From the NCBI RefSeq assembly GCF_006402735.1, contig NZ_CP017174.1, forward strand, positions 9,032,001 to 9,096,000: DNA of 64,000 bases, in the 5' to 3' direction. The notes beneath the pieces were generated by a model, which searched no databases, was not told the origin of the DNA, and worked only from the letters and a program-made list of their open reading frames with translations. The position numbers and the translations under genes were made by a program. Every line of letters begins with the position of its first letter. The first letter of the stretch is position 1. Below are positions 8,037 through 15,945 of the stretch, piece after piece. This DNA comes from Myxococcus xanthus (lineage in GTDB: Bacteria > Myxococcota > Myxococcia > Myxococcales > Myxococcaceae).

Positions 8037-8960
8037 GTGTTCCCCCCTGGCTCGTTGGCAATGACGGCGGTGGTGCTCCTGCTGGGCACGGCGGCGCTGG
8101 CCCAGACGCCGGACACGAAGCGTTGGCGGCGTATCGAGCGGGCCATGGTCCTGAGCGCGGGCGCGGGCGAGCCCGTCCAGCGACTCCGGCTGGCGCCCGG
8201 CGTGGTGACGACGGTGCTGCTCGACTCGGACGCCGTGCTGGAAGGTGAGCTGCCCGAGGTCCTACGCGGGCTGTTCACCCGGCTGGATGTCACGGGGACG
8301 CATCTGCTGCTCCAGCCCGCCGTCGCGATGCCCGCGCGGGGCGTTCCGCCGCTGGTGCTGCGCTTCACGGACGCAGCCGCGCCCCAACGGCTCGTCCTGG
8401 AGCTGACGACCGAGGCCAACGTGGTGGACTCGGTCGTCGATGTCCGGCGCCACCCCGCCACCGTGGCGCAACTGGAAGCAGAGCTGGTGGCGCTGCGTGA
8501 GCGCAACGCATTGCTGGAGGCCCGGCTGGCCACGGCGCGCCGGCAGGTGCCACACCCGGGCATCGCGGGCGCCATTCTCTCTGGCGCCATCGGCATCACG
8601 GGGGTTCTCGGCACGTGGATGGATACCCCAGCCAGTGAGGCGGAGCTCAAGGTCCGCCAGCTTGATAGCTATCGCTCCGGCTCGTGGGTAGCGCTCGCGG
8701 TGAATCTGGAGAACCCGCCGGGCGAGGCGCCCTGGCAACCGGGCATTGCGCGGCTGACCTCGCTGGACTCGAACGGGCGGCCAACAGGCGAGCCGATGGA
8801 GCTGCCCCTGTTGCTGCAAGAGCCGCGTCTGTTGCCTGGCCAGAGCGCGGTCGCCGTCGTGCAGTGGCCCGCCCCCACGCGCCCGCCACCCGCCTACGCG
8901 CTGGAACTTTGGGACACTGACCGGCGCCGCGGCGCGCGATGGACGCGACTGAAACCGTAG
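8037..8960 (+). CDS. DUF2381 (TIGR02268) myxobacterial exported protein
   Basis: A 307-residue protein of the myxobacterial paralogous family DUF2381. It begins with a signal peptide (TAVVLLLGTAALAQ), then an N-terminal beta-rich part, a leucine-rich coiled segment near residues 148-175 (LEAELVALRERNALLEARLA) and a hydrophobic glycine-rich stretch (GIAGAILSGAIGITGVLG) before the C-terminal domain. The GTG start at 8037 is preferred because GGAGG sits ten bases upstream; an ATG at 8061 lacks a ribosome site. Members of this family are usually encoded next to Ser/Thr kinases, as here (next gene 30 bp downstream). The molecular function is unknown. Confidence 0.75.
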   Translation: MFPPGSLAMTAVVLLLGTAALAQTPDTKRWRRIERAMVLSAGAGEPVQRLRLAPGVVTTVLLDSDAVLEGELPEVLRGLFTRLDVTGTHLLLQPAVAMPARGVPPLVLRFTDAAAPQRLVLELTTEANVVDSVVDVRRHPATVAQLEAELVALRERNALLEARLATARRQVPHPGIAGAILSGAIGITGVLGTWMDTPASEAELKVRQLDSYRSGSWVALAVNLENPPGEAPWQPGIARLTSLDSNGRPTGEPMELPLLLQEPRLLPGQSAVAVVQWPAPTRPPPAYALELWDTDRRRGARWTRLKP

Positions 8961-8990
8961 ACGTGCTCGATAGCCTCAAAGGAATCCGTC

Positions 8991-10847
8991 ATGCGACTGG
9001 AGTCGAACGCAGCTTCCCCAGGCCCCCTCGTGCTGTCTCCTCATGCCCTGCCTGCCGGCACGCGCGTGGAGCGCTGGCGCGTGGAGCGCCGCATCGGCGG
9101 CGGCGGCAATGGCACGGTGTATGAAGTGCGCTCACGCCCCAAAGGCCGCAGCTATGCGCTCAAGCTGGCCCACGCTCCCGGCGATCCCCGCTTCCAGCGC
9201 GAGGCACGGACGCTTCACCTGCTCCGCCACCCTGGCGTGGTGCGGCTGCAAGCAACGGGAACCTGGCGCGCCGGGGCCTCCGCCTATCCCTACCTCGTGA
9301 TGGAGCACGTGCGGGGCAGCACGCTGTACGACTGGTCTCGGGCACGCAATCCGACGGCGCGGCACGTCGCCAGTCTGTTGGCGCAGGCCGCGTGGGCCTT
9401 GGACGCCGCGCATCGCAGACAGCTACTTCACCGCGACTTCAAGGGGGAGAACCTTCGCGTCGAGGAACGAGGAAGGCTGGTGGTGCTGGACTGGGGCGCG
9501 GGCTGGCATCCCCGTGCCGCCCCCATCACCTCCGCCGCGCGGCTGCCGCCCGGGACCGGGCCCTATCGCAGCCCCCAGGCCATCCTCTGGAGCATGCAGG
9601 CTCCACGGCAGACCGCCCGCTCCGATCACTACCTCTACACGGTGGCGGACGAACTGTACGCGGTTGGCGTCACCTTTCACCGGTTGGTGGTGGAGCAGTA
9701 TCCGCCGCTCGTCCTGGACAAGGCGCACTCCCCAGTGACTTCCGCCACCTTGAGAGCCCTCAACCCACGTATGCCCGAGCCGCTCGCGAGCTGGATTGAG
9801 GGACTGCTCGCGTTCGCCCCCGAAGCCCGGCCGCGCAGCGCGGGGAGCCTCGCCCGGGAGGCCCAACAGGCCCAGGCGCACGCGGGACCGGACTGGGACA
9901 TCCCGCTGTTCGACTGGTACGAGGGGCCCTCCACGGCGACACGCACGACACGCGACGAGGACACCTGGGGCCTCGTGGCACCGGGAGAAGAAGTGGCCCT
10001 TCTCCATGCGAGGGCCCTGCGCGCGGCCCGGGTTCAGCACTATCGAATGGGCCGCTGGCTGCGGCGCCGGGTGTCCTCGGAGGTCCAGACGCAACCTCGC
10101 ACGGAGCCAGCGGGCCCGCCGGAGCCGCGGCACGAGAGCCGGTGGATGCGAGTCGCTGGAGCCCTGACGTTGGTTGCGTGCATGGCCTGGGGACTGACGC
10201 TCGCGGGCCCGCATCATGCCGCCCCCATTCCGTCTCATCCCGTTCAGCAACTGGCGCAGACCGGAGGACCAGCCGACACTGGCTCGCCCGCCACGGCCCT
10301 TCCGTTTTCCACCGCCGAGCCGCCATGGCCGGAAGATGCCATGTCCACGACCGAGCCACTCGCGCGCTGTGTCCCCCGACTCCACCGTTACCTGCTGGCT
10401 GCATTCACCGCGGCCAGTCTCAATGCCTGCTCAGGCACGCAGCTCCGGCCCGAGCCCGCGCGCTGCCCTTCCGAAGCCCTGGAGTCCATGCGTCAGCTCG
10501 GGCTCGACCTGAGGTCCCGCGGGCACATCCAGCTCGACATCCAGCAGCCGGACGACTCGTACCAGACGAACTACAGCATCGTCGTCAGCGACGGCCCCAT
10601 CACCAGCCGGCTCGATGGGCCCATCGACCGCCTCCCGGCCAACACGCTCTTGTACGGGCGCATCTGGACCGGCGGCGAGAAAATCCAGGGCCGCTACACA
10701 CGCGCGCGGACGCCAGACGGCAGCGAGTACCCGGTGTGCTTCATCCTGGGCAACGAGACAGGCATGTCCAAGTACCGGGGCTCACGGCCCGGCCATACCC
10801 GCGCGCACCCGTGGTCCAACGCCCAGGTGGTAGACCACTTCCCCTGA
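8991..10847 (+). CDS. Ser/Thr protein kinase with membrane anchor and extra C-terminal domain
   Basis: A 618-residue kinase. The glycine loop GGGGNGTVYEV lies at 36-46, the catalytic lysine at K58, HRDFKGEN at 147-154, and the magnesium motif reads DWG (167-169) instead of DFG. A transmembrane helix follows near 388-405, then a Pro/Thr-rich linker. Around residue 479 there is a second hydrophobic stretch ending in a lipobox-like LNAC, and after it a domain (LDIQQPDDSYQTNYSIVVSD...) ending at 618. That C-terminal part could once have been a separate lipoprotein gene, since an ATG (MSTTEPLARC) begins near 10340. It is paired with DUF2381 upstream. The signal sensed is unknown. Confidence 0.82.
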   Translation: MRLESNAASPGPLVLSPHALPAGTRVERWRVERRIGGGGNGTVYEVRSRPKGRSYALKLAHAPGDPRFQREARTLHLLRHPGVVRLQATGTWRAGASAYPYLVMEHVRGSTLYDWSRARNPTARHVASLLAQAAWALDAAHRRQLLHRDFKGENLRVEERGRLVVLDWGAGWHPRAAPITSAARLPPGTGPYRSPQAILWSMQAPRQTARSDHYLYTVADELYAVGVTFHRLVVEQYPPLVLDKAHSPVTSATLRALNPRMPEPLASWIEGLLAFAPEARPRSAGSLAREAQQAQAHAGPDWDIPLFDWYEGPSTATRTTRDEDTWGLVAPGEEVALLHARALRAARVQHYRMGRWLRRRVSSEVQTQPRTEPAGPPEPRHESRWMRVAGALTLVACMAWGLTLAGPHHAAPIPSHPVQQLAQTGGPADTGSPATALPFSTAEPPWPEDAMSTTEPLARCVPRLHRYLLAAFTAASLNACSGTQLRPEPARCPSEALESMRQLGLDLRSRGHIQLDIQQPDDSYQTNYSIVVSDGPITSRLDGPIDRLPANTLLYGRIWTGGEKIQGRYTRARTPDGSEYPVCFILGNETGMSKYRGSRPGHTRAHPWSNAQVVDHFP

Positions 10848-10859
10848 CGCAGCGCCGGC

Positions 10860-11948
10860 TCACGGCGGAGCAACCGTCGAAGGCTTCTCCAGGACACGCG
10901 CCTCGTTGCGCAGGCGCAGCTCGTTGCCCGCGGCGGAGAGGACCGCGGCGACGGGCACGGAGAGAAAGGCCCCGGCCACGCCGAAGAGCACGCCCCCGGC
11001 GGTGATGGACAGCAGGATGACCACCGGATGCAGCGGCACCGCGCGCCCCATCACCACGGGCTCCAGGACGTTGCTCTCCAGTTGCTGCACGCCCAGCACC
11101 ACGACGAATGCCAGGAGCGCGTCGAGCGGCCCATTGGTGACGAGTGCGACCAGCACCGCGACCCCGCCCGCCAGGGTGGCGCCGATGACGGGAAAGAACC
11201 CGCCCACGAAGGTGAGCGCCGCCAGCGGGAGCACCAGCGGCACGCCGATGATGGCCAGGCCCGCGCCAATGCCCACCGCGTCCACCAGCGCGATGGTGAC
11301 GACCCCGCGCAGGTAGCCGCTGAGCGTCTTCCAGGCGCGCAGGCCCACCGCGCGCACGGTGTCCCTCCGCTCCGGCGAGGCCCGCGCCAGCACCCAGCCT
11401 CCGAGCCGCTCGGTGTCCTTCACGAAGAAGAACAGCAGCGTCAGCGTCAGCAGCCCGCCCGCCACGGCCTGCGCGGCGAAGTTGGCGCCCGCGAGCACGC
11501 CGGTGGTGATGCGCCCCAGGTTCGACTTCAAGAAGTCGAGCCCCTTCTCGAACAGGCCGTCGATCTGCTCCCGGGACACGGGGAGCTCCTGCGTCATCCA
11601 CCCGACGAGGCCCTCCATTCCCTCCTTCACGTTCGAGCCCGCCGCGCCGACCTGCTGGACGATGCGGGGCACGAGCAGGAACACCCCGGCCGCCACCACC
11701 AGGAGCAGCACCAACACCGCCAGCAGCGTCGCGAGCGCCCGGGGCACCCGGTGGGCGGACAGCCACCGGACGGGCGGATACAGCAACGTCGCCAGCAGCA
11801 GCGCCGCCACTGTCGGCAGGACGATGAGGTAGAGCCGCGCCAGGAGCAGCACGAGCGCCACCACCGCGGCCGCGATCACGAGAAGCTTGCCGCTGAACAG
11901 CGCGCCGCGCGTGAGCCAGGAAGCAGAAGGAGGGTCCAGGGTGGCCAT
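10860..11948 (-). CDS. AI-2E family (PerM/YdiK-like) membrane permease
   Basis: A 362-residue integral membrane protein of the UPF0118/AI-2E transporter family. It shows the standard layout: two to three N-terminal helices (LLVIAAAVVALVLLLARLYLI), a soluble loop with IVQQVGAAGS, then helices containing ALTFVGGFFPVIGATLAGG and the conserved block ESNVLEPVVMGRAVPLHPVVI. I used the ATG at 11948 (MATLDPP) because the longer frame adds a hydrophilic, low-complexity extension. Family members move small solutes or act as sodium/proton antiporters; the substrate cannot be told. It ends 12 bp from the convergent kinase gene. Confidence 0.85.
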   Translation of the reverse strand: MATLDPPSASWLTRGALFSGKLLVIAAAVVALVLLLARLYLIVLPTVAALLLATLLYPPVRWLSAHRVPRALATLLAVLVLLLVVAAGVFLLVPRIVQQVGAAGSNVKEGMEGLVGWMTQELPVSREQIDGLFEKGLDFLKSNLGRITTGVLAGANFAAQAVAGGLLTLTLLFFFVKDTERLGGWVLARASPERRDTVRAVGLRAWKTLSGYLRGVVTIALVDAVGIGAGLAIIGVPLVLPLAALTFVGGFFPVIGATLAGGVAVLVALVTNGPLDALLAFVVVLGVQQLESNVLEPVVMGRAVPLHPVVILLSITAGGVLFGVAGAFLSVPVAAVLSAAGNELRLRNEARVLEKPSTVAPP

Positions 11949-12097
11949 ACGTCGTGCGCACCCTATGCACGAAGCGGCGCATGGCACCGGGAGGCCACCT
12001 GCCGGTGTGGCCTCATGAACGGACGCGGTGGACGCGCGGCTGGAATCCAACGGATGGCCAGGGCGGCCCGTCCCTCAGCGGCGCGCCTTGCGGAAGC

Positions 12098-13015
12098 TCA
12101 AGGCACGTCCACCGGGATGGTCTGCATGAGGGGCACCTGGAGGTCCGTGGGGCGCATCAGCTCGGGGCGGCCACCCGCGGTGCCACCATTCTTGTAGGTG
12201 TTGAGCTGACCGGCGATGGTCCACTGCCCCGGCCGGTTGCTGGACCCCTGGGAGTAGTGGATGAAGGGCGTGGCGCCCGTCGGGTCGCCATACTTGCCGG
12301 TGGGGTGCGAATAGTCGCTGGGCGTGAAGCTCCCCGCCGGCTTGAGGTTCGGGTGCTGCGAGAGGAAGCCGTCCAGCTCCGCCTTGCCGTTCTTCGAGTA
12401 GTCCGCGTGGTGGAGAAAGGACAGGCTGTTGTTCTTCGTGTCGTGCAGGGCGTGGACGGCGCAACCGTTGAGCGCGCCCGTCACCACCGTGGTCGGCTCG
12501 CCCGGACGCGGATGCAGCGGCACCCCCTGGATGCCCGCGAACTTGCCCTCACCCGTGGAGAGGTAGTGCATGTAGTGCGCCGGGATGCCCTGACCACCGG
12601 CGGGCGAGACGGACAGGTTCGTGTTGCCCTGGTGCTGGTGGGCATTGAGCGTCACCACCGAGTCACTGGCGTTGACGAAGGGCTTCTGCGCGGTGGGGAG
12701 GGCCACGCCCTGGGGCGCGCCGCCTGGGAACATGTTGTAGGCGTTCAGGACGTTCTGCCCCGAGTAGCCCAGCGGGTTCGCACCGAACGACGAAGTGACG
12801 TCCTTGCCCGGCTGCTGCGTGGGCTGGGGGTTCACCTTGCTCGTGGAGGGCTTGCTGCCCTGCGCGTCGAACCCGTCCTTGATGGGGCTCGGCTTGGACG
12901 CGGGCTTCGACTCCACGGGCGGAGGGGTGCTCGGCTTGTTCGTCCCGCTCCCGGAGACAGCGGGGCTCTTGGGGACGGAGGGGCTCTTGAAGCCGCCGAA
13001 CTTGATGCCTTTCAT
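12098..13015 (-). CDS. Pro/Ser-rich protein with a possible CNF/CheD-type Cys-His deamidase motif
   Basis: A 305-residue protein I do not recognise by name. Residues 1-70 are rich in Pro, Ser and Lys (MKGIKFGGFKSPSVPKSP...), with no classical signal peptide. The folded part starts near residue 75. It contains TTVVTGALNGC with C185, followed 17 residues later by the H202-H203 pair in FLHHAD. An L-(S/N)-G-C motif with a histidine 15-18 residues on is the hallmark of the CNF1/BLF1/CheD glutamine deamidase fold, so a toxin-like deamidase is possible. The start at 13015 is chosen because AGGAA lies a few bases upstream. The long flexible N-terminus resembles that of the amidase at 19266, and both may be exported effectors. 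Confidence 0.4.
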   Translation of the reverse strand: MKGIKFGGFKSPSVPKSPAVSGSGTNKPSTPPPVESKPASKPSPIKDGFDAQGSKPSTSKVNPQPTQQPGKDVTSSFGANPLGYSGQNVLNAYNMFPGGAPQGVALPTAQKPFVNASDSVVTLNAHQHQGNTNLSVSPAGGQGIPAHYMHYLSTGEGKFAGIQGVPLHPRPGEPTTVVTGALNGCAVHALHDTKNNSLSFLHHADYSKNGKAELDGFLSQHPNLKPAGSFTPSDYSHPTGKYGDPTGATPFIHYSQGSSNRPGQWTIAGQLNTYKNGGTAGGRPELMRPTDLQVPLMQTIPVDVP

Positions 13016-13128
13016 GGGGGATTCCTGTCGTTGATGGGGGTTGAGGGCGTATCGGGGGAGACTGACTGAACCCCACAGCAACTCTCAAGCCAGGCGAAGA
13101 GCCAAGCGCCCCCTCCAGGGATTTCCTG

Positions 13129-13449
13129 TCAATACCAGCGCTTGCGGGCCGCGGATGAAGACAAGGCCCCCACCCGAGGCCGCGCGAACTGGTGACGGGG
13201 GTTCGTGCCCTGGTGAGTCCAGTCACCACCCCAAGGCCTCGCTGCGCTCCTTGTGGAGGTGTCGATTTCACGGCGCAGGAAGCCCGCCGCCTCGAGCCGC
13301 TTCACGTACAGCGTCACCGAGGGCTTGGGGATGCACAGGACGGCCGCCAGCTCGGCTGGGTAGGGGTGTGCATCCACCTCCGCGAGCACGAATAGTTCCT
13401 TCGTCTCGAGCCCCAGCGCGGCGATGTCCGCGGCGACGCTGGAAATCAC
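13129..13449 (-). pseudogene. MarR-type regulator fragment, apparently frameshifted
   Basis: The frame beginning near the GTG at 13449 contains a MarR winged-helix core (LETKELFVLAEVD, PAELAAVLCIPKPSVTLYVKRLEAAGFLRREI). After REID the reading frame turns into sequence without MarR character, while another frame of the same strand reads QRGLGVVTGLTRA, close to the expected wing-to-helix continuation. The N-terminal dimer helix is also short. This looks like a damaged regulator divergent from the aldo/keto reductase, which it would have controlled. A functional short protein is less likely. Confidence 0.45.
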
Positions 13450-13480
13450 CGCCCAAGGTAGCACTCCCCAGGAGCCCACC

Positions 13481-14566
13481 ATGCCGCTCAACCACTACGT
13501 GACGCTCGGCCGTTCCGGCCTGCGCGTGAGCCCGCTGTGCCTCGGTGCCATGACTTTCGGTGAAGACCTCGGTTGGGGGTCCAGCGTCGAGGAGTCACAG
13601 CGCATCATCGACCGGTACATCGAGCTCGGGGGCAACTTCATCGACACCGCGAACTTCTACACGAAGAGTCACTCCGAGAAGATCATCGGCGACCACGTTG
13701 GCCGACACCCGGCCCGGCGAGACCGGCTGGTGATTGCGACGAAGTTCAGCGGGAACCTCTATCCGGGGGACCCGAACGGCGGCGGCTCGGGCCGCAAGTC
13801 CATCATCTCGGCGGCGGAGAACTCGCTGCGTCGCCTGCAGACCGACTACATCGACCTGTACTGGCTGCATAACTGGGACATCCACACGCCCATCGAGGAG
13901 ACGATGGCCGCCCTGGAGGACCTCGTCCGGGCTGGCAAGGTCCGCTACATCGGCGTCTCGGACACGCCCGCCTGGAAGATTGCGCAGGCCAACGTGATGG
14001 CGCACTTCCGGGGCTGGTCCTCCTTCATCGGGTTGCAGATTGAGTACTCCCTGCTCGAGCGCAGCGTGGAGCAGGAGCTCGTGCCGATGGCCCTCGAGTT
14101 CGGGCTTGGAATCACTCCGTGGTCACCGCTGAAGAGTGGCGCGCTCAGCGGCAAGTACACCCGCGCGAACGCCGGGCAGCAGAAGGCCGACCGGAGCGCC
14201 TTCCTGGACCAGGTCCTGAACGAGAAGACCTACGCCCTGGTCGACGAGCTGGGCGCCATCGCCCGCGAGCACGGGAGCACCGTGGCGCGTGTGGCGCTGG
14301 CCTGGGTGCAGGCACAGCCGGGCGTGAGCTCGACCATCATCGGCGCGCGGCGGCTGTCGCAGCTGGAGGACAACGTGGGCGCCCTGGAGGTGAAGCTGAC
14401 CGCCGAGCAGCTCGCCCGGCTCGACGCGCTGACGAAGCCGACCTTCGGGTTCCCCCAGAGCATGCAGCCCATGTTCCCCAGCATCCACAACGGGGGCACC
14501 ACGGTGAACGGCGTCTTCGCGGAGCCGTCCAACTTCGGGGTGGAGAAGGGCGACAAGGTCTACTGA
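13481..14566 (+). CDS. Aldo/keto reductase
   Basis: A 361-residue NADPH-dependent oxidoreductase with a TIM-barrel fold. The catalytic tetrad is visible: D55 and Y60 in NFIDTANFY, K88 in IATKFSG and the histidine of DLYWLHNWD near residue 125. The C-terminal cofactor loop reads STIIGARRLSQLEDN. The start at 13481 is preceded by AGGAG and skips an unsupported upstream extension. It resembles the YajO/Gfo subset of reductases that act on aldehydes and quinones; the real substrate is unknown. The gene diverges from the MarR remnant and converges with a small exported protein, overlapping its end by 7 bp. Confidence 0.9.
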   Translation: MPLNHYVTLGRSGLRVSPLCLGAMTFGEDLGWGSSVEESQRIIDRYIELGGNFIDTANFYTKSHSEKIIGDHVGRHPARRDRLVIATKFSGNLYPGDPNGGGSGRKSIISAAENSLRRLQTDYIDLYWLHNWDIHTPIEETMAALEDLVRAGKVRYIGVSDTPAWKIAQANVMAHFRGWSSFIGLQIEYSLLERSVEQELVPMALEFGLGITPWSPLKSGALSGKYTRANAGQQKADRSAFLDQVLNEKTYALVDELGAIAREHGSTVARVALAWVQAQPGVSSTIIGARRLSQLEDNVGALEVKLTAEQLARLDALTKPTFGFPQSMQPMFPSIHNGGTTVNGVFAEPSNFGVEKGDKVY

Positions 14567-14832
14567 CCCTCCGCCGCGCCCGGGCGCCAACTGGACTTAC
14601 GGATGCAGATCTTCTTCAAGGTCGCCGCGTAGGTGTTCTCCAAGGCCTTGTCGCTCGTCTTGTCACCGACCAGGACGGTGTACTCCGCGTTCATCGTGTT
14701 GAAGCGGACGCAGTCCGTGGCGGCGTGCTCGCTCTCTGCCTTCCCCTTAGCGGGCAGCGCTTCGCAATCCGAGGCGAAGGCCGGGCTGACGGCGAGGCAC
14801 ACGACAGCAGTGGCCATCCAGACGTTTCTCAT
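14560..14832 (-). CDS. Small exported protein, unknown
   Basis: A 90-residue protein with a clear signal peptide (MRNVWMATAVVCLAVSPAFA) and predicted cleavage after AFA, leaving a basic mature chain of about 70 residues that contains three cysteines (in DCEALP, ATDCVRF and KKICIRK). The ATG at 14832 is chosen because it starts the signal peptide; a longer frame adds a hydrophilic leader. No family is recognised. It converges on the aldo/keto reductase. Confidence 0.6.
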   Translation of the reverse strand: MRNVWMATAVVCLAVSPAFASDCEALPAKGKAESEHAATDCVRFNTMNAEYTVLVGDKTSDKALENTYAATLKKICIRKSSWRPGAAEGQ

Positions 14833-14946
14833 GATTTCGCGTTCCCCCCTCAGGTCGCTTCCCCATGCGTTCACGGCGACCGTGTCGACCTGGCCCCCAC
14901 CATCGCGTCGAGATGTTGAGGGAGCGTGGAGAGGCTGCTGAGACGG

Positions 14947-15945
14947 CTACGTTGAGGGCCCACGCTTCGCGCGCCGGGCCGGCTGCTTCGCGCGACTCCG
15001 GCCACGCGGCGCCCTGTCTGGCGCGCTCGCATCCCCCGGCTCCCGAAGCGCGATGCGCCGCGCCACCTCCGCCGCCGCGCGGACCGGCGGCGCGAGCACG
15101 TCCTCCGGCGAAGCCTTCGCGCCCCATGACGCCGGCGCCCCCAACTGCCGCAGCACCGCGCCATGGGTGGTGGGCGCATCGAACGAGAAGCTCAGCGCCG
15201 GCAGCGGCTCGCGAGGGACGTCGTAGCTGTCCCGCGTCAGCTTGCCCGGCTTCACGCTCGGGACCTCGGGCGCCACCGCCTTCGCGTCCCGCGCCGCCCG
15301 CTTCCGCTTCGCCGCGCCGCGCGGCTTGAGCGTCGCCCCGGCTGAGCCAGCCTCACGCGCGGCCCGCAGCGCGCTCAGCACCTGCTCCTTCGTCCGGCCG
15401 CGCAGCTCGAACAGGAGGAACGGGTCGCGGTCCAACGCCTCGCCCAGGACGTAATGCGTGGCGGCGACGTGCTTGCACGGGTCTCCCCAGTCCGGACACG
15501 AGCAGTCCGTCACCAGTTCCTCGCGGCTCCGCGGGAAGAGGCTGACACCCGCCGCGTGGAAGACCTCGTCGATGGCCTGGGGCATCGTCCCAGCGAGCAA
15601 CTCCGCCGTGTACTGCGCCCTGCCAGCCATCCCCGCGATGGCCTTCTCCCAGGCGTCCTCGCCGTGCGGCCTGAGCGCCAGCGACACGGCGTAGGGCGTC
15701 GGGCGCGAGCCCGTCACCCGCGCGGAGACCTTGCCGCGCCGGATGACCAGGTCATGCGTGCGTCCCGCCCGTGCATACGTCCGGCCCCGGGCCAGCCGTC
15801 CCGACTCCCCCTTCAGGACGCGCTCGAGCGCCTCCAGCCACCGCTGGCCCCACCAGGTGGCGCCGGCCTTCTTCACCTTGATGCCATGCGCGGGCGGCGG
15901 CCGCTTCGGCGCGGACGTCCAGCCCCAGAACTCCCGGTAGCTCAT
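14947..15945 (-). CDS. SWIM zinc-finger protein
   Basis: A 332-residue protein with the SWIM motif CSCPDWGDPCKH at roughly residues 155-166, which binds zinc in a CxCx(n)CxH arrangement. The N-terminus (REFWGWTSAP) is the usual start of bacterial SWIM proteins paired with SNF2 helicases, and the C-terminal 100 residues are Arg/Lys/Ala-rich. The ATG at 15945 overlaps the SNF2 stop in a 4-bp ATGA, so the two are translationally coupled and probably act together on DNA, as in many bacteria where this pair is conserved. The exact process (repair or transcription recovery) is not established. Confidence 0.85.
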   Translation of the reverse strand: MSYREFWGWTSAPKRPPPAHGIKVKKAGATWWGQRWLEALERVLKGESGRLARGRTYARAGRTHDLVIRRGKVSARVTGSRPTPYAVSLALRPHGEDAWEKAIAGMAGRAQYTAELLAGTMPQAIDEVFHAAGVSLFPRSREELVTDCSCPDWGDPCKHVAATHYVLGEALDRDPFLLFELRGRTKEQVLSALRAAREAGSAGATLKPRGAAKRKRAARDAKAVAPEVPSVKPGKLTRDSYDVPREPLPALSFSFDAPTTHGAVLRQLGAPASWGAKASPEDVLAPPVRAAAEVARRIALREPGDASAPDRAPRGRSRAKQPARRAKRGPST

